Of a DNA stretch of 64,000 nt, positions 22,487 to 35,511 are shown piece after piece (position 1 is the stretch's first letter; every line of letters begins with the position of its first letter). The notes beneath the pieces were generated by a model, which saw nothing but the letters and a program-made list of their open reading frames with translations, was not told the origin of the DNA and searched no databases. The stretch is from Anagrus nilaparvatae (lineage: Eukaryota; Arthropoda; Insecta; Hymenoptera; Mymaridae). The DNA is taken from NCBI GenBank assembly GCA_022575985.1, contig JAKSXM010000206.1, positions 930,001 through 994,000 of the forward strand, written 5' to 3'. The position numbers and the translations under genes are program-made.

Positions 22487-25400
22487 ATGTCTGCTACTGA
22501 GGAGAATTTACCGTTAGTATTTTTTTAATAAAAAGTTTACATATTATAGGCTTATATTATATGACAATAATTTTTTTTCGAATTTAGTCCTTTATATGAT
22601 CAAAAATCATTTTCAAGCAAATGTGGACTTTTTTTAAGTTTGTATTGGAAAACAATTTTGGTTATAATTTTGCCTTTTGCATTATCACCGATCATAATAA
22701 TATACGAAGGTTTGGTAAAGTATTTCGCAACATTTGTAAAATTTTTTAATTTTTCAATTATTAGTAACATTACACTGGAATATATCTACGATATCCACGA
22801 ATAAGGGTAATGGGTAAGTCCGGGACCAAATTCCTGCGCTCCTACAAATCGTGGATATTATAGAGATATCTCGTCCTATATTATTGTTTATATTAGTAAT
22901 TAAAATAACTTTTATAGGAAGCAAGATGTGCTTATATTCTAGTACTGATGGCATTTTATTGGATTCTCGAATTACTTCCTTTAGCAATAACTTCATTAAT
23001 ACCTTTGTTTTTATTTCCTTTATTGGAAATAATGAGTTCTGTTGAAGTTGCTAAATTATACATGAATGAAACAATAATGGTTTTTATTGGTGGTTTATTC
23101 ATTGCTATTGCCATAGAACACTGTAATCTCCATATGAGAATAGCTTTATTCGTTATGATAACAATTGGATGTAGCCACAAAAAACTGATTGCTGGAGTTA
23201 TTATAGTAACAGTTATTTTATCCATGTGGATTTCCAATACTGCTGCTACTGCTATGATGATTCCAATTATTTTTGCTATTCTTGCAGAGCTTGAAAAGGT
23301 CAATAATATATTTTATTTACACCATTATCATCATTCAGTTGCTTCATTAAAAAATTAATCTGCTTGCACTTTTAGGAAGGTTTAGGAAAAGTCTTTGAAC
23401 CGAATAAAAATAATCCTGAGTGCGTATTAAAATTAAACATTTAAACTCTGAGAATTTTTTTTTAAAACTTAGCCACTTGCCGTAATAGATTCAACTAGAA
23501 ACGTAGATGTTTTAAATTAACAGAAAAAGAATTAATTTACTTTCTCATGATGAACTTGCTTGATCATATTAACCCTTAGCACATTCGCTGCGGCATGAGC
23601 GCAATGCGCCAATATTTTCAAGATTTTTGTGCGTTATGGGTACATTGTGCCCATATTTTATTTCAAATTGCTAATTACGTCTGAAAATTAAAATTAAATA
23701 TAGATATCTATTTTGTGCTAATTATGAGTGAAATACGCGTATGCTTCTTTTACGCAAAAAATTTAAGTAAATAGTTGAATTAATTCAAAGAAAAAAAATT
23801 AAAATTGGTACATAGGTAATCAATGTTATCCTGAACGAGTCCCAATCTAAAACTTCTTGCTGTTGATTTTGAGAGATCCTTTTAAAGCACAATTAACTAA
23901 GCCAAAAAATACAAAATCTAAAATTTGTAATTATCACCTTTACTTGATTTTTGGATTCTAAACCCAAACTATTCTGATTCCCTAAGCCCGTATTATTTTA
24001 AGCCCCTAAATAGAAAATATTCTAAGTCCCTTAGTCCGAATCATTACAAGTTCATATAAACGGATTATTCTAAGTCCCTAAACTTGAATTATTCTAAGTC
24101 CCTAAGCCTGAATTGGGCACATTTAACCCACCCCCCTTGATTTCAGGGTAATCCAGGGTACCCCATCCTTATAAACATGTTCCATGTTAAAAATAAGAAA
24201 AACATGGGGGGGGGGACTCTTAAAAATTATGAAAAAAAATGCATCGAATTAATTATAATTTTTGTAATTTTCCTTTTAAAAATGAACGACACTAAAAAAA
24301 TCCTTAAATTTAAAATGTAATATATCATGAACAGAAAACTGTTTTATCAGCAAAAAAAATTATTTGTCGGTTACAAAAGGAAAAGTTAAAAAAAACTAAA
24401 ATTACCGTTTTTCTTATTTTCTTTTAAATATAAGCTCAGGTTGAATAATATGCACATTTTAGTATTAAGATTTAATTATAAAGGTGTACCAAAAAATATA
24501 GAATTCCAATTCTCAATGGTTGTCTAAAAATTTTTGACTAGAAATTTTATCATCCAGTTTATCTAGTCTCCATGATTTCAGTAAAAAATTGCCCTACTAA
24601 TTATAGTTCAAATTTTCAGATAATAATTATGAATTATTCCAGCTAGTACTTATTATAAATACCAGATAAATACTAAAATTAATAATGCAGTGGCATCAGT
24701 AGGTTGAAAATTTCTTTGTCTGTTAATTTAAACCATTTACAACCTTGAATATTGACTCGAAGTTTGATTTCAGTAAAGCAGAATCTGAAGAAAGGGGTGG
24801 CTGTTTTAAGAAAAAATCATTCCCATGTATTTCAGAATTATTAATAAAAATAGTTTGGTTTTACAGAGAAAAATTGCCATCAGCTATTACAAAAGCTTAC
24901 ATTATAGCAACAGCCTATTCTTCAAGTATGGGCGGAACATCAACGATAGTAGGCACGGGTACTAACTTAAATTTTAGAAGTATTTTTGAATCAAAGTATC
25001 CTTCGGCTCAAACTATTGGATTCTTGGAATGGATGAAACTAATGATTCCTCAAGCGTTTATAAACTGCGTTTTAACTTGGTTCTATATGTGTATCCTATA
25101 CTTGGGAATGTTTAGACCAAATAGTAAGGCAGCCAAAGAAGCGAAGACTGGAAAAGAAGGTGAAGAAATAGCAAGAAAGGCAAAACATTATTTTTTCTCT
25201 AATAAATGTTTTTAACAACAAACTAAAATTTTTTGACAGTTTCTATTTTTTTTAAAGGTAATGAAGGAAAAATTAAAAGCATTAGGACCTTTAAGCTTTC
25301 ATGAACTCATGGTTGCTTTTTTTTTTACAATGTGTATATTAATTTGGATGTCTGCATCTCCAGGATTTATGAAAGGATGGGCAAGTTATATTGGATAGTA

Positions 25401-28400
25401 AGTATACTTTTAAGACAAATAATTTCTTCAAAAGCACAGTTAAGCTGCACGCTAAAGGTTACTTGATAAAATAAATAATAAATTTCTCTTTGGAGAAATA
25501 CATTTTTGGACGTAAAAATAAAGAATGTCCCAAATCGCACGTAAACTGGAATCTGGGGCATCATTTTTTTATGCTTATGGTAACAATGGAGAATCCAGCG
25601 AGAGGGAGTGAAGGGGCAATCGTTCTCTCTAGAACGTTAATTTTTTTTTTTTTTTAGAAAATTTTTGGAAATTTTATGGTTTTTAGATGTATTTTTGGGG
25701 ATTTACCCCCTCCAGAGATGCTTCCTGGATCCGCCTCTGCATGGAAAATATAATTTTTTTTTTGACATTCTCTTGACATAGCCAAATGTTTTTAATGTTA
25801 AAAGCGTAGATTTTTGTGTGTAGCTAAATTTCAATGCAGTATTTGTAAGCGTAGTACCATATGTGGTCCAGGAGGTATGCAACTTCTTCTAAATCTTTTA
25901 AGTGCTTTTAGTGCTCTGGAAGCTCTTATAGTGCGTTATCTACATAATGCCGGGTTTTATCCCTAATAAAATTATGCAAATGCCTCAATATACTAACCTG
26001 ACTCCGTAATGTTTACGGCGTATTTTTCGCATGCACGCAATCACGGGGGGGGGGGGTGTATAGTTTGTGGCCACCGCCAGATTTGGTCTACTACTACTTT
26101 CTTGGGTCGCTGATCACGAATTTCGGGATCTTTTCTATGAAGAATTGAGGCTTCACCCTTAAATTAACAAAAACTACCCCTAAAAAAGGGTATTTTTGAT
26201 GTAATCGAACTTTAAGTGAACAGATTCGGTACGTGTGGGTTTTTTGGGTCGCTGATCTCAAATTTCAGGGTCCTGTCTAAAATTGGCGCTTCACCTTTAA
26301 ATGATCAAAAACTACCTCTAAAAGGGGTATTTTTAAAGTATTGCCTATCTTTAGTAAATAGCACCCTGAAGTTCATGATCGGCGACCCAAAAAACCCATG
26401 TGGGCTAAATCTAGACACTGAAAGCGCGGAAATAGCAAAAATACCCCTTTTTGTTAATTTAAGGGTAAAATATTAATTTTTCAAAAAAAAGTACCCGAAA
26501 TTCTTGATCATTGACCCAAAAAACCTATGTGGACCAAATTTGGCCACTCAAAATTCGATTACATCAAAAATACCCTTTTTAAGGGGTAGCTTTTGCAAGT
26601 TTAAGCCCCAATTTTTAATAGAAAACACTCAAAAATTCATGATACCAAATCAACAGTTTGATGGTGACCACAAACTATACAACCAAAACCGTGATTTGAC
26701 TGGAGTATTAAATTCATCGCTAACGCATAATTAGTATAATATACTAATTCCTATAAGAATCCCATATGTTTATAGTATAGTAAAAATAATATTCATATTT
26801 AACTACCTTAAAATACTCGAAAACCAGTAGCTGTAGATAAAAATTGGTATTATTTCATAAAAATAGCTAAAATTAGCCCAAAGAGCGTAAATAAAAGCCT
26901 AAGAATCCCTATTATTGGCTACCATTTCTTTTTTGTACGAGTAGATATGATAATTAGGTATAGAGTCCCAAAAAACATTAGTGTAGTGTGAGAAAAATGG
27001 TAATATATTAAAAATTTTAACAAAAAATGGCAAAAAAACGTTTAAAATGACCTAAAATGGGCAATCACGCAAAATTGGACCACGTTAGGTCAAAACGGAC
27101 TTCGGATTTGGAATCAGCGACCCCAAAAACTAAAATTACCGTCGAAAAATTCCATGGACTTGCTTTTAAAAAAAATCGCATAAAAACCATGCTCCAGGCC
27201 TATAAATATTATACTATTATGACGAGTATACTCGTCATACCTCATTAAGGGGTTAAATTTCAGAGTGATCAAACAGGCAGCGAATATTCCAGCAGGATAC
27301 TCAACATTGGTCTTCCAACTTTTCTTAAATTTTATCGGTTAAAATAAATTAGCAAAATTTCATTAATAGAAAGTTAAAAAATTCAGAAGTATCATATTTT
27401 CGACATGAGAAACTCATTCTCCCTCCACTTTTATAAATAGGTCAGTTTTGAAGGGACACTCACATCCTTCTGTTTTCTAAATAGTACGGCTGAATTTAGA
27501 TGGATAAAATGAACTTCTTTTGAATATAGCATAATATCCAAAATAACAAACGAGATAATAAATTTTTTAATTATTTGTGTCTCGCTTGCTCCTGTTTATT
27601 TTCCTATGTATCCTATAAACAACCGCATTTTATCCATCTAAATTTACCCTACAGATTAGCTAACCACCATAGAAGTCAAAATTTGACTTCAAATTAGCTG
27701 TATAATTTTTCTCAAGAAGTAAATTGCAGCAATTACTTATTAATTGCATTAAATTGATTCAAAATTGATTTATAATTTTATAGCAATGTCAAGGATTCAG
27801 TAACCGTAATGGCAATAACTCTATTAATGTTTGTTATTCCAAAGGAACCCTCATTCCTGTATGTATTCAGCAAAGATGGTAAGTTAAATTTTGTCCTTAA
27901 TATTTTAGAGACCCTAGATTATCAGAGACGACCGGATAGGGAGCCTCTTTTTATTGGTTCCGCCACCTTACCTAGCAACAATGTATGTATTTTAAATAGG
28001 GCAATTTTCCCTTAGCTATTATTTTACCTACTAGCTCCTTTTTGTTGGTTGGTGGGCAAAACGTAACCGCGTGCTTTCTGACCGTCTCCTCTGATAATCT
28101 ATAGGATATCTAAACGCTTAAGTTAACGAAGATCCCAATATTTATGGTCTAATTGGGGTCTTCGTTAACTTAAGCGTTTAGAATATCACCTTTGACTTTG
28201 ATTACCTACACATTTATGCACATAATATGATAGATAAACTCATTTGAGTCTTCATTTTATAAGTACGATGCTGCAATAGCATCAACAAAATTAATTATAA
28301 GTAGTAACTTTAATTATAAATTTTGTATGCAGCTAATAAAAGACCAAAGAAAAGCTCAGAAGGTTTGCTCACTTGGAAAGTTTTAGAAACCAAAATGCCA

Positions 28401-28988
28401 TGGAGCTTGATGTTTTTATTTGGTGGTGGATTTGCTTTATCTAGCGGAGTTAAAACTTCGTGTCTTTCAGAACAAATTGCAGAATCTATGAAAACATTAA
28501 AAACATTTGACCCCTTAATAATTTTAATGGTAACATGTGCCCTTGCCAGCTGTTTAACTGAGTTTTCATCTAACATAGGAATATCAAATATAATACTTCC
28601 AGTAGTTGCAGACATGGTAATCTTAATTTTTACACTAAATTAAAAAAAAAATTAACTGGAATATTATTTTTTTAAACAGGCTGTAGCATTAGAAATAAAT
28701 CCTATGTTTCTTATGCTTCCCGTAACAATCATGTGTTCTTTCGCATTTTCTTCACCGGTTGGAACACCTCCAAATGCAATAGTTACTATGTCTGGACACA
28801 TGCCATTGAAAACTCTTATGTTCGTTGGATTATTAACAAAGATGTACACGTATATTGTAGTTATTCTTTTATTACCAATTCAACTTCGTTTTTTTTACGG
28901 AGACATATATGAATTTCCAGCATGGGCTAGTAGTTCTATTTCGCACAATGATACATCAAATGTTACGCGAAACTCTATTAGGTGTTGA
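22487..28988 (+). CDS. SLC13 sodium/carboxylate cotransporter, INDY-like (complete, nine exons)
   Basis: Exons: 22487-22512, 22588-22714, 22918-23298, 23376-23419, 24774-25179, 25258-25397, 27784-27878, 28333-28616 and 28680-28988. They sum to 604 codons (603 aa plus stop). The family imports citrate, succinate and related dicarboxylates across the plasma membrane; insect INDY proteins are metabolic and lifespan regulators. Seen here: repeated hydrophobic helices; the first SNT motif in MWISNTAATAMMIP (about residue 157); GGTSTIVGTGTNL; the second Asn motif in TEFSSNIGISNIILPV (about 485); and the family signature SPVGTPPNAIV in the last exon. Length matches the family. Intron 5 (25180-25257) appears to use a GC donor (AAG|GCAAAA), which restores ARK-VMKEK in frame. 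Intron 6 is 2.4 kb and repeat-rich. Poly(A) signals (AATAAA) lie near 29322-29337. The C-terminal tail has no recognised motif. Whether it is orthologous to Drosophila Indy or to a paralogue cannot be decided here. Confidence 0.92.
22779..22872. repeat. Small hairpin element in SLC13 intron 2
   Basis: ATATCTACGATATCCACGAA (22783-22802) faces AATCGTGGATATTATAGAGA, giving a ~20-bp imperfect stem around a GC-richer centre. It fills most of a 203-bp intron and looks like a MITE fragment. Confidence 0.5.
23935..24120. repeat. Degenerate ~26-bp minisatellite in SLC13 intron 4
   Basis: The unit ATTATTCTAAGTCCCTAAGC is repeated at least five times with changes. Confidence 0.7.
25180..25257 (+). other. 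Apparent GC-AG intron in SLC13
   Basis: Reading through from exon 5 reaches a stop (TAA near 25214). A GT donor at 25160 would give the wrong phase. The GC at 25180-25181 gives phase 0 and joins EIARK to VMKEKLKALGPLSFHE, a region that is continuous in SLC13 proteins. Confidence 0.7.
26040..26720. repeat. Inverted/tandem repeat cluster with a G12 tract in SLC13 intron 6
   Basis: GGGTTTTTTGGGTCGCTGAT... AATTTCAGGG (26237-26270) is the reverse complement of CCCTGAAGTTCATGATCGGC... CCAAAAAACCC (26363-26400). Further direct copies lie near 26097 and 26497. A run of G at 26046-26057 marks the left side. The GCGACCCAAAAAAC core is shared with the 122-bp satellite at 15345-15875. Confidence 0.7.
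27484..27651. repeat. MITE-like element with ~25-bp TIRs
   Basis: GCTGAATTTAGATGGATAAA (near 27490) faces TTTTATCCATCTAAATTTAC (near 27628). The interior is AT-rich and non-coding. It lies in SLC13 intron 6. Confidence 0.65.
28105..28187. repeat. Short perfect-stem hairpin in SLC13 intron 7
   Basis: GATATCTAAACGCTTAAGTT... AACGAAGATCCCA pairs with TTGGGGTCTTCGTTAACTTA... AGCGTTTAGAATATC around a ~15-base loop. Only one or two mismatches are seen in a ~34-bp stem, which suggests a recent element. Confidence 0.75.
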
Positions 28989-30627
28989 GAAAAAAATAAT
29001 TAACCTTTAGCATTTATAAATGGAAAATTTTCTTTACTTGTTATCACTTTCAGATATAACTAAAAACTAAGCGGTTTTTGCGTAATTCTTTTATTCAGTG
29101 TATAAACCTTGTAATAAAGGAGACTTTCGGTATACTAAAATTAAACACTTTTTGAAGAAAAAAAAATAATAATATAGCTGATGCTCGCGTAATTTAATTA
29201 TCTAATTCCTTTCAGAATTTAAAAAAATTTTCAATTGAATGCTACGTTATTTTTTTACAATTTAAAATATTTCAGTTTATCTTGTTCATTTCCCTTTTAC
29301 TTTATTTATTTATTTTTTAATAAAGATATTTAATAAACCCAATCTGCAACAATTCATCATTAAAGCCATTCACTTCAACATTTGAGCATTTTTTTACAGT
29401 AATTATCATTTTTTAAGTTACTTTTCAGTATAAAAATTTTGGGATTTTACATACCTATTTATCTCGCTATTTATTTATTATTATCGTTGGTTTTAACATA
29501 TTTTTAAGCCTATTTTTCGACCTAGAATCAATTACGATGCGCGATTGAAAAGATGATAGATAATAATTGATATTTGGTAAAATTAATGATTTCTTTAATA
29601 CTAGACCTAAATCTTGCAATTTTTATAAATACTGAACGCTCATATTGTTAATTATTTATTATTTATTCTTATTGCTATATTATTTATTATTATTGTTATT
29701 TATTATTTATTCATTAATAAAAGTTAATTTTTTTTTTAATATTCTAGAGTTTATTTTACTCATTAAGTATAAGTTAAATTTTACTAAAAACCATATTTTA
29801 TATACAAGTTCATACTTTTGTGGCTATTACCAAGGAGAAAATAATTCAATACTTGTTAATACTAAATTTTTTAATTTTGAAAAATTTTATACAACCCTAA
29901 AGAATTGATACTCGGTTAATTTCTGTATGGTATTAATATTTTATGTATCTTAGACCTAATTTATATAATAGGATGAAACCAATTTTATATTTGCTGATGA
30001 TACTCTCAAAGTTTAATTTGTATTCTTGGTTCTATTATTAAAATTTAATAAAAAACGAACAAAATGGTTCTTTATACCAAATTATTAAATTGGTCTACTT
30101 AAATAATAAACTGGAACTTAAGATTCAAATTTTTTTTTAATTATCTAAACGCAAAATGAATTAACTTGCGTCAAAGTATATTGATTGTTGATGTTTTAGA
30201 TTTCTTTATAAGATTTAGGAATTACGCATGTAAGAAATTATTCTGAATAAAATGCTCCAAAAATATTTGCACAAATAAATTATTAAAAAAATAAATTTTT
30301 ACTGTGCATTTAAAAAAATTTTATTTATAAAATAATATTCAGAATATACGTATATAAATTTAATAATAAAAGAAACATTTTTATACAAAATTTGTTTAAA
30401 GAAATTATATATTAAAATTTATAATATATTATACAAGATAGTATATCTTTAAATTATTTTGTTTTGTCTTTTCATCCTCACAGAGGATACGTATTAAATT
30501 ACCCGTCATAGATAATTATATAGTCTTTTCATGCACTATAATATTAAAAACTTACATTCAAAAAATTTGCAATTTCTTAAAAATTAATTTTGCACATTAT
30601 TAATTTAAGATTAAACAATTCCTTAAT
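28989..30627. other. Intergenic region, SLC13 3' end to PAGR1 3' end
   Basis: The two flanking genes converge. SLC13 polyadenylation signals lie near 29322-29337. The middle (29640-29715) is low-complexity TTATTATT sequence that keeps frames open without coding meaning. Nothing else was recognised. Confidence 0.6.
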
Positions 30628-31210
30628 TTACGATTTCATTGCGGGAGAAGTTGGCTCACTTCTTTTTGGACTAGAATTTATTTCTTGCTGTTCTAGTCTT
30701 CTATGACGAAGCATAGTAGATATTACACCATTAAAACTTGCAGTTTTTTTCTTAGCACTACCTTTTGGAGTACTCTCACCAGCCCTTCTAACTGGTAATC
30801 TTGGAGATGACATTTCATCCATAAAATCAAAATCAGATTTTTCTTCTGGTCTATAAAATATTTTGACGCAATTATTACATAATATTTAACTAATTATTTT
30901 ATTAGTAAAAAATAAAAATTACTTGTATTCATTAGAATGATCTTGTTGTTGATTATCTGAAGGCACGGGTGATAATTCTCGCCTACCAGGACATTTCCAT
31001 TCAAGTTCTAAATTATTATTATTTTTACTCATAGATTCTATAAGAGTAATAATATCTTCAGCTTTATGAATCCATCCATTCTAAATTAATAAATTTCAAT
31101 TAATAAAATACTAAATGCATTTATATTTAAATATAACTAACTTTAGAATCGTATTCATATTTTTCATCATCGGAACAATCAACAAACCAATCTTCTTCGT
31201 TAGCACTCAT
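30628..31210 (-). CDS. PAGR1: PAXIP1-associated protein 1 (PA1) homologue, complete
   Basis: Three exons in transcript order: 31142-31210, 30923-31080 and 30628-30850, giving 149 aa. PA1/PAGR1 is a small subunit that travels with PTIP in the MLL3/4-UTX histone H3K4 methyltransferase (COMPASS-like) complex in the nucleus. The protein shows the family's three landmarks in order: N-terminal DWFVDCSDDEKYEYD (vertebrate: DWCVPCSDEE); a central helix then LELEWKCPGRRELSPVPSD; and FDFMDEMSSPRLP followed by a basic, Ser-rich tail with VISTMLRHRRLEQQ (vertebrate VLSDMKRHKKLEEQ). It is shorter than the human protein because the N-terminal Glu-rich part is absent, as expected in insects. The start is the first ATG upstream of the conserved block. 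Both introns are under 80 bp. Confidence 0.88.
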
Positions 31211-32591
31211 AATTATTTAAACTTAAAAGTGTTTAATGATATAATAAATTATTAAAAAATATTTAAAATAAAAAATTTTAATAGAATAAAACTTAAAATT
31301 TTTAGGTTAAGTCCAAATTATATTTATTAATTTTTGCAAAATATCTTATATATGAAAAATTAGTTTTTGTATTTTTTAATATTTTAATTACTGATTAAAA
31401 ATTTAGTAAAAATTAATTAAAAAATTTTAAAAACACTTTGTTTAAAAAAAAAAACAGATTTAAATAAACAAATAAAAATCAAAATAGTAAACAGAAAACA
31501 CTTGTTTAGGAACTTTTTTTTTTCAACGATAACAATGCAAAAAGATTGGCAGCACTTCAAATGAAACTGATTTGAAAAATATTACAGAAATCTGTATTAT
31601 CAACATTGAATTTTTTTAAAAATTTCTTTACTCAAATTTTAAATTCTCTTTCAGGAAAAATATTTAAATTTAATTTAGCTGATACAGGAATTTATAGTAT
31701 GATCAAAGATAACAATAATTTTTTTGTTTATTATATTTTCTAAATAGAATTGTAGGCCAATTAAAGGAAAATAAATAGAAAATTGGTATTTAATCTTTAA
31801 TGTACTTAAAATTTTTTTATAAATATATATATTATTATAATAATAGTGGATATGTAAAACTTATAATTAACAATAAATAAAATAGTGATTTATATCTCTG
31901 AAACAAGCCTTATTAAATTTAATATACGTGTTTATTAGACATTTGAAACAGATTATTACTAATTTACCCGGAAATAAAATAAACACCTATATCCTACAAT
32001 TTTGTTTAATAAAATATCAAATTTGTTTACTTGAAAAAATTTTTTTTTTAATTTTTTGACCAATGTCAAAATTTTTTAAAATATCAAAAATATAAAACTT
32101 GGCTTAAAATTTTTTATTCAAAAAATGACTGATAAAATATTGATTAAATCACCCTTGACAAAAAGAGGTAAAAAAAATTTTTATGCAATTTACCTACATT
32201 TTTCAATAAACCTGAGTACTGAAAATAGAAAAAAAGCCATTTTTATTACACATACCCTTAAGTGTACATCAGTTCATTAAAGTAAAAATTATGTGTACTT
32301 AATACTTCTGCAATAAAAAAAAAAAAAATTGATAAGGATCTCAAAAAGAGTTATATAGAATAAATTGTATTTAACAACCACCACTACCCTTCCCTTGATT
32401 TACAATAAAAGTTGAAATATTATTACTTTGTAAATATTTACTTTATCACACACTATATAATTTTTATTTTATTTTTTTACCCCTATTTTATTTTTCTATT
32501 TTTTTACAACGTACTGCAAGTCAGTCGCAAATTATGCTTTTATTAAATAAAACATAAAAAATCATTTTTATTATTACATTTTTCAAGAAAT
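31211..32591. other. AT-rich interval between divergent PAGR1 and gustatory receptor starts
   Basis: No coding exon recognised. The promoters of both divergent genes should lie here, but no TATA or other core element stands out against the AT background. Confidence 0.5.
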
Positions 32592-35511
32592 ATGGAAGTT
32601 TGGAATGATACAAGTAAAGATAATAATGATAGACGTTTTGACATAAGTGATTATTAAAATTAAAATTTTTTTTTAAGCACTAATTATTTTGTAAATTTTT
32701 TATAAATTTTGATATAGGACGTCATCGTAATAGATCAATGGTATCAGTTAAACAAGAAACAATAACAAATGAAAAAATAAAATCTGATCTTTATGGTAAT
32801 TTAGTACCAATTTATCATTTAAGTAAATTATTTGGTTTATTACCTGTTAAATTTCATAAGGATAAAACTGGAAGATATATTGGAAGGCTCGATTTGAAAC
32901 AAGTTGTTTATGGGTATGTGTAATTTTAACATTTTAAAAACGACGATGCATCAAAAATTAAGTTACCTAAAATTGCATGTCCAATTCTAGTTCTACCTTA
33001 ATCCTGTGAAATTTAAGTTGTTTTCTATTTTCGGTTTTTCTAAAAGTTCTCTTTTAGTGAAATTCCCAATAAAACCACAATAAAGTCACTTTTTTTAATA
33101 ATATATGATATTCATCAGTTTTTATGATTTTGCTTAAAATTTTCAATTATTGTTAAGCAATAAAAATTCTCTCCTTCCTTTAGATTTTTATTTAATTAAA
33201 CTTGATAACCCAAACTAGACTAAAATTGCTTCAAAGGGTTAATAATAGGGAATAACCTTGCTTTCGGGTTTTGAATCATATAGAAATAGTCTGATTAAGG
33301 TTTTCATTTCTCTTTACGGTGAGAACTAAGTTAGTTTCAAAACCCGGAATAACGCTAAAACCGGGTTTTGTTTTAAAATTTTCGGGTTTACGGCTCTATA
33401 TTTACAGCTAACATATATATTCTGCTTTTAGATTTATAGTTGTAATAGCCTGTTTAGGGGCACAAATATTTGGACTTTACAGAGATTTAAGAAATGGTTG
33501 GAAAAATAGTACAAGATTATATTCTCAAACTTCGATAACAGTAACGTGCAGCGATGTTGGTGCTGTTATGAGCGTTGTTGCAACTTCAGTTCTTAATTCT
33601 CCAAGGTGTTGGAGACATGTGCAATTAGCTTTAAATAATCTTATCGAAGTAAATAAATTAAAATTAATATTAAATTATAGGCATTGTTCCGGAAGCTCCT
33701 AAATGATGATTACAATTAGAGCAAAGCTGGAATTTCTAATTTTTGTAAACGGAATTCGAAATAAGAAAATTTACTATATTTTTGACTTTTGTTTAACCAG
33801 TGCTTATTAGTTTATTTTGAAAAATAGAAAATTTCATGGTCAGAAGAAAATGATATTTAAATGAGTCATTGAACTTGTTTATATGTGAAATGAAGCTTCA
33901 GAAGCCTCATTCCTAATTTCAAATTCCTAGAATATGATGTGAAGCTTCATTCCAAATTTCAAGTTCCTATACATATATCAAAGAAGAATTCACGCGGGAA
34001 AAGTACTACGCGTAAAAACCCGCACTTTAAAAACTTCTTGCAAATTGATTACATAAATTTTCATTCTTTATTTACTTTGGAAAACTCAACTAATCCCATT
34101 TTAATTCATTTACTATAGGCGTTATAATTTAATTAAAATTTTAAAGAATTCTTCACTTAAAGGAGCGCTTGTTTTGTATAAGAATAAATTACCATTTTGG
34201 AACATGGAACGATGACCTATTTTTTGTTTAAATAAAATTTAATAAAACTTTTTTTTGAAGGTCGATGAAAAACTATGCATGAAATCCTCAAAAAATCTTC
34301 GTAAAATATCAATATTTTTAATATTATTTATATTTATAAATTTAGCAGTATTATCAACAGCTGATTATATATCATGGAGTATATCATCAAGTGCTAAAAA
34401 AACAGACAGTGTTAGTGAAAAAGGAGCAATTAATTATAGTCCAATATATATTATGTATTTTGTTTTAATGACATTTGAAATTCAATATGCACTTGTTATA
34501 TTAAATATTGGAGAACGTTTTTTAAAACTTAATAAAACTATTGAAAATTTAACACGTTCAAAAATTATATGCGAATATTTTCGTAAAGATATGGGACTCG
34601 GTAATTTTATTTATTTTTAAACAATAGCTAAGTTTCATACATTTTTATAAAATCTTTTTTTAAGCTGCTGATCCACAACAACTTCATAATTCATCATTGT
34701 TAAACACTGATGCAGTTCGAGTTAAAAGAACAAAATTATCTGAAATTATTGAAAATTCTGAGGGTACGACAAAAAAAAAATCATTATAAACTTAAATATT
34801 TTTTAACTTATTGAATTATTTAGGATCTAGAGGTACAACAGAAGCAATCGATCAAATTATATCGCTTCATGGATTACTATGCGACAGCATTATTTCCATT
34901 AATAAAGCTTTTGGAGCTCCGCTGCTTTTTGCAACAATAAGTTGTTTAATTCATTTAATAATAACTGCTTATTTTCTTTATAACGCTGACAGTACACAAA
35001 GTTGGTTTGTTACTTCACTTCAAATTTTTTGGATAATATTTCATACATTTAGATTGTTTTTACTTGTTCAACCATGTTATGCTGTTGCGGTGAAAGTAAG
35101 TGATTTGAATTTTATAAAATTTTGATACTCAAGTTTGCATTATTTATAAATTCATATCTTAACAGTCGAAAGTTACAGGAGCATTAGTGAGTCAAGCTTT
35201 AGCTGCTAGATGGAATCCAGAGGCAAAAAAACAATTGGAAATATTTTCATTGCAATTGCTACATAGACCAGTCGAATTTACTGCTTGCGGTCTTTTTTTT
35301 TTGGATAGAGGTTTAGTTACATCGGTAAGTTTAAATAACAAAAATTTTTACAGGTGAAAATAAAATTTTTTAATCACAGATTGTAGGTACAGTAACTACT
35401 TATCTGGTGATTCTTGTACAATTCCAAACCGCAGATGAAACTACTAAGAGCACATCGGAATTATTTAAAAATGTTTCGATTTTGAAAAATGCCACATCAT
35501 TCAAATTTTAA
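32592..35511 (+). CDS. Gustatory receptor, Gr43a/Gr28-like (complete, eight exons)
   Basis: Exons: 32592-32613, 32718-32913, 33432-33648, 34261-34600, 34665-34763, 34824-35095, 35166-35324 and 35380-35511, giving 478 aa. Insect gustatory receptors are seven-helix ligand-gated channels of taste and internal nutrient-sensing neurons. Hydrophobic helices occur at FIVVIACLGAQIFGLY, VGAVMSVVATSVL, ISIFLILFIFINLAVL, IYIMYFVLMTFEIQYA, LLFATISCLIHLIITA, LQIFWIIFHTFRLFLL and the last exon. The C-terminus has FSLQLLHRPVEFTACGLFFL and then the family signature TTYLVILVQFQ (about residues 441-451). The N-terminal YHLSKLFGLLPV and YQYALVILN-like stretch resemble the Gr43a (fructose) and Gr28 groups; which of these is not settled. 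Exon 1 has an alternative donor 27 bases downstream (32640) in the same phase. A poly(A) signal lies near 35650. Confidence 0.9.
33264..33366. repeat. Hairpin-like repeat in gustatory receptor intron 2
   Basis: TTTCGGGTTTTGAA near 33261 faces TTTCAAAACCCGGAA near 33338, and a second CGGGTTTTG follows at 33362. Small imperfect inverted repeat. Confidence 0.45.

Noticed and set aside
22754..23303. Minus-strand open frames opposite SLC13 exon 3
   Set aside because: Antisense shadows of the transporter exon.
25160..25179. GT donor at 25160 for SLC13 exon 5
   Set aside because: Gives phase 1 and would not join the next exon in frame; the GC donor at 25180 does.
29645..29908. 87-codon open frame rich in Leu/Ile/Tyr
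   Set aside because: Translates TTATTATT low-complexity DNA downstream of the SLC13 stop; not a membrane protein on this evidence.
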